A stretch of 64,000 bases of DNA from Pyxicephalus adspersus (taxonomy: Eukaryota > Chordata > Amphibia > Anura > Pyxicephalidae). Under the pieces are notes generated by a model, which was given only the letters and a program-made list of their open reading frames with translations, was not told the DNA's origin and ran no database searches. Position 1 is the first letter of the stretch. Every line of letters starts with the position of its first letter. The position numbers were made by a program, and so were the translations under genes. The stretch covers positions 65,192,992 to 65,256,991 of the forward strand of contig NC_092861.1 in NCBI RefSeq assembly GCF_032062135.1, given 5' to 3'. Positions 63,910 through 64,000 of the stretch are shown here, piece after piece.

Positions 63910-64000
63910 GTGTTTCCCCGATTTTAGGACATCCCCATTAAGTAAGCCACCCCCGATTTTTAAAAAAACAATTAAAATAAGACACTCACCCGTTTATAAG
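63910..64000 (+). repeat. Interspersed repeat cut by the window end
   Basis: CGTGTTTCCCCGATTTTAGG and AAGCCACCCCCGATTTT, then AAATAAGACACTCACCCG, resemble a common vertebrate repeat that starts with CCGTGTTTCCCCGAAAATAAG-like wording. It continues beyond the window. Confidence 0.6.

Larger units (their letters stand above)
33992..64000 (-). other. KHDRBS2: KHDRBS2 intron 1, 3' part
   Basis: This sequence lies upstream of exon 2 in the gene. The first exon (expected MEEEKYLPELMAEKDSLDPS-like) and a promoter were not found, so intron 1 exceeds 30 kb. Large first introns are usual for this gene. The stretches 45.5-47.9, 52.0-54.0, 56.4-60.4 and 62.1-63.9 kb hold nothing I recognise. Confidence 0.75.

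Noticed and set aside
33992..64000. KHDRBS2 exon 1 or promoter
   Set aside because: No MEEEKYLPEL-like minus-strand text and no CpG island outside repeats.
1..64000. CRISPR arrays, bacterial operons, prophage or endogenous viral genes
   Set aside because: None seen; the sequence is plainly eukaryotic intron, and the tandem repeats present are microsatellites or short duplications.

Overview
The window looks like vertebrate, almost certainly amphibian, non-coding DNA. It is AT-rich, has very little coding sequence, and carries the two internal exons of one conserved vertebrate gene plus a dense layer of transposon relics. Several repeats resemble ones I associate with frogs: the fold-back element ending in a 'GCCTGATTTATTAAAGC' motif, and a LINE tail reading 'GCGCTGCGTAATATGTTGGC'. 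A neobatrachian (ranoid) frog is my best guess; this rests on memory of repeats, not on a search.

The only host gene I can support is KHDRBS2 (SLM1), on the minus strand. Exon 2 (33864-33991) and exon 3 (4775-4891) are intact, with consensus splice sites and compatible phases. Together they encode the Qua1/KH linker and the GXXG half of the KH domain. The 28,972-bp intron between them is complete. Positions 1-4774 are part of intron 3, and everything above 33991 is intron 1 sequence. Exons 1 and 4 were not found. Coding content is about 245 bp in 64 kb.

The rest is intronic DNA filled with repeats. They include hAT-type miniature elements with 8-bp target duplications (9.45, 11.0, 15.05 and 56.2 kb) and at least six copies of one fold-back MITE (16.35, 26.55, 27.48, 30.5, 40.1, 54.07 kb), two of them split by later insertions. 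A tRNA-type SINE is present at 5.15, 31.1, 43.2 and 54.25 kb. An APE-type LINE (22.8, 27.6, 30.35 kb) has a 3' tail resembling that of the SINE. There is a large fold-back at 15.5-16.2 kb, hairpin-rich composite repeats at 20.9, 44.0 and 60.4 kb, and decayed LINE or Penelope-like fragments at 19.0, 49.4 and 50.0 kb.

The most unusual item is a 1.7-kb DNA transposon at 36986-38703. It has CACTG...CAGTG ends and TTA flanks, and carries a broken gene for a protein family I cannot name. A second diverged relic of the same protein lies at 18.44-18.65 kb. Stretches not listed individually are AT-rich intronic DNA in which I see no gene or recognisable element.
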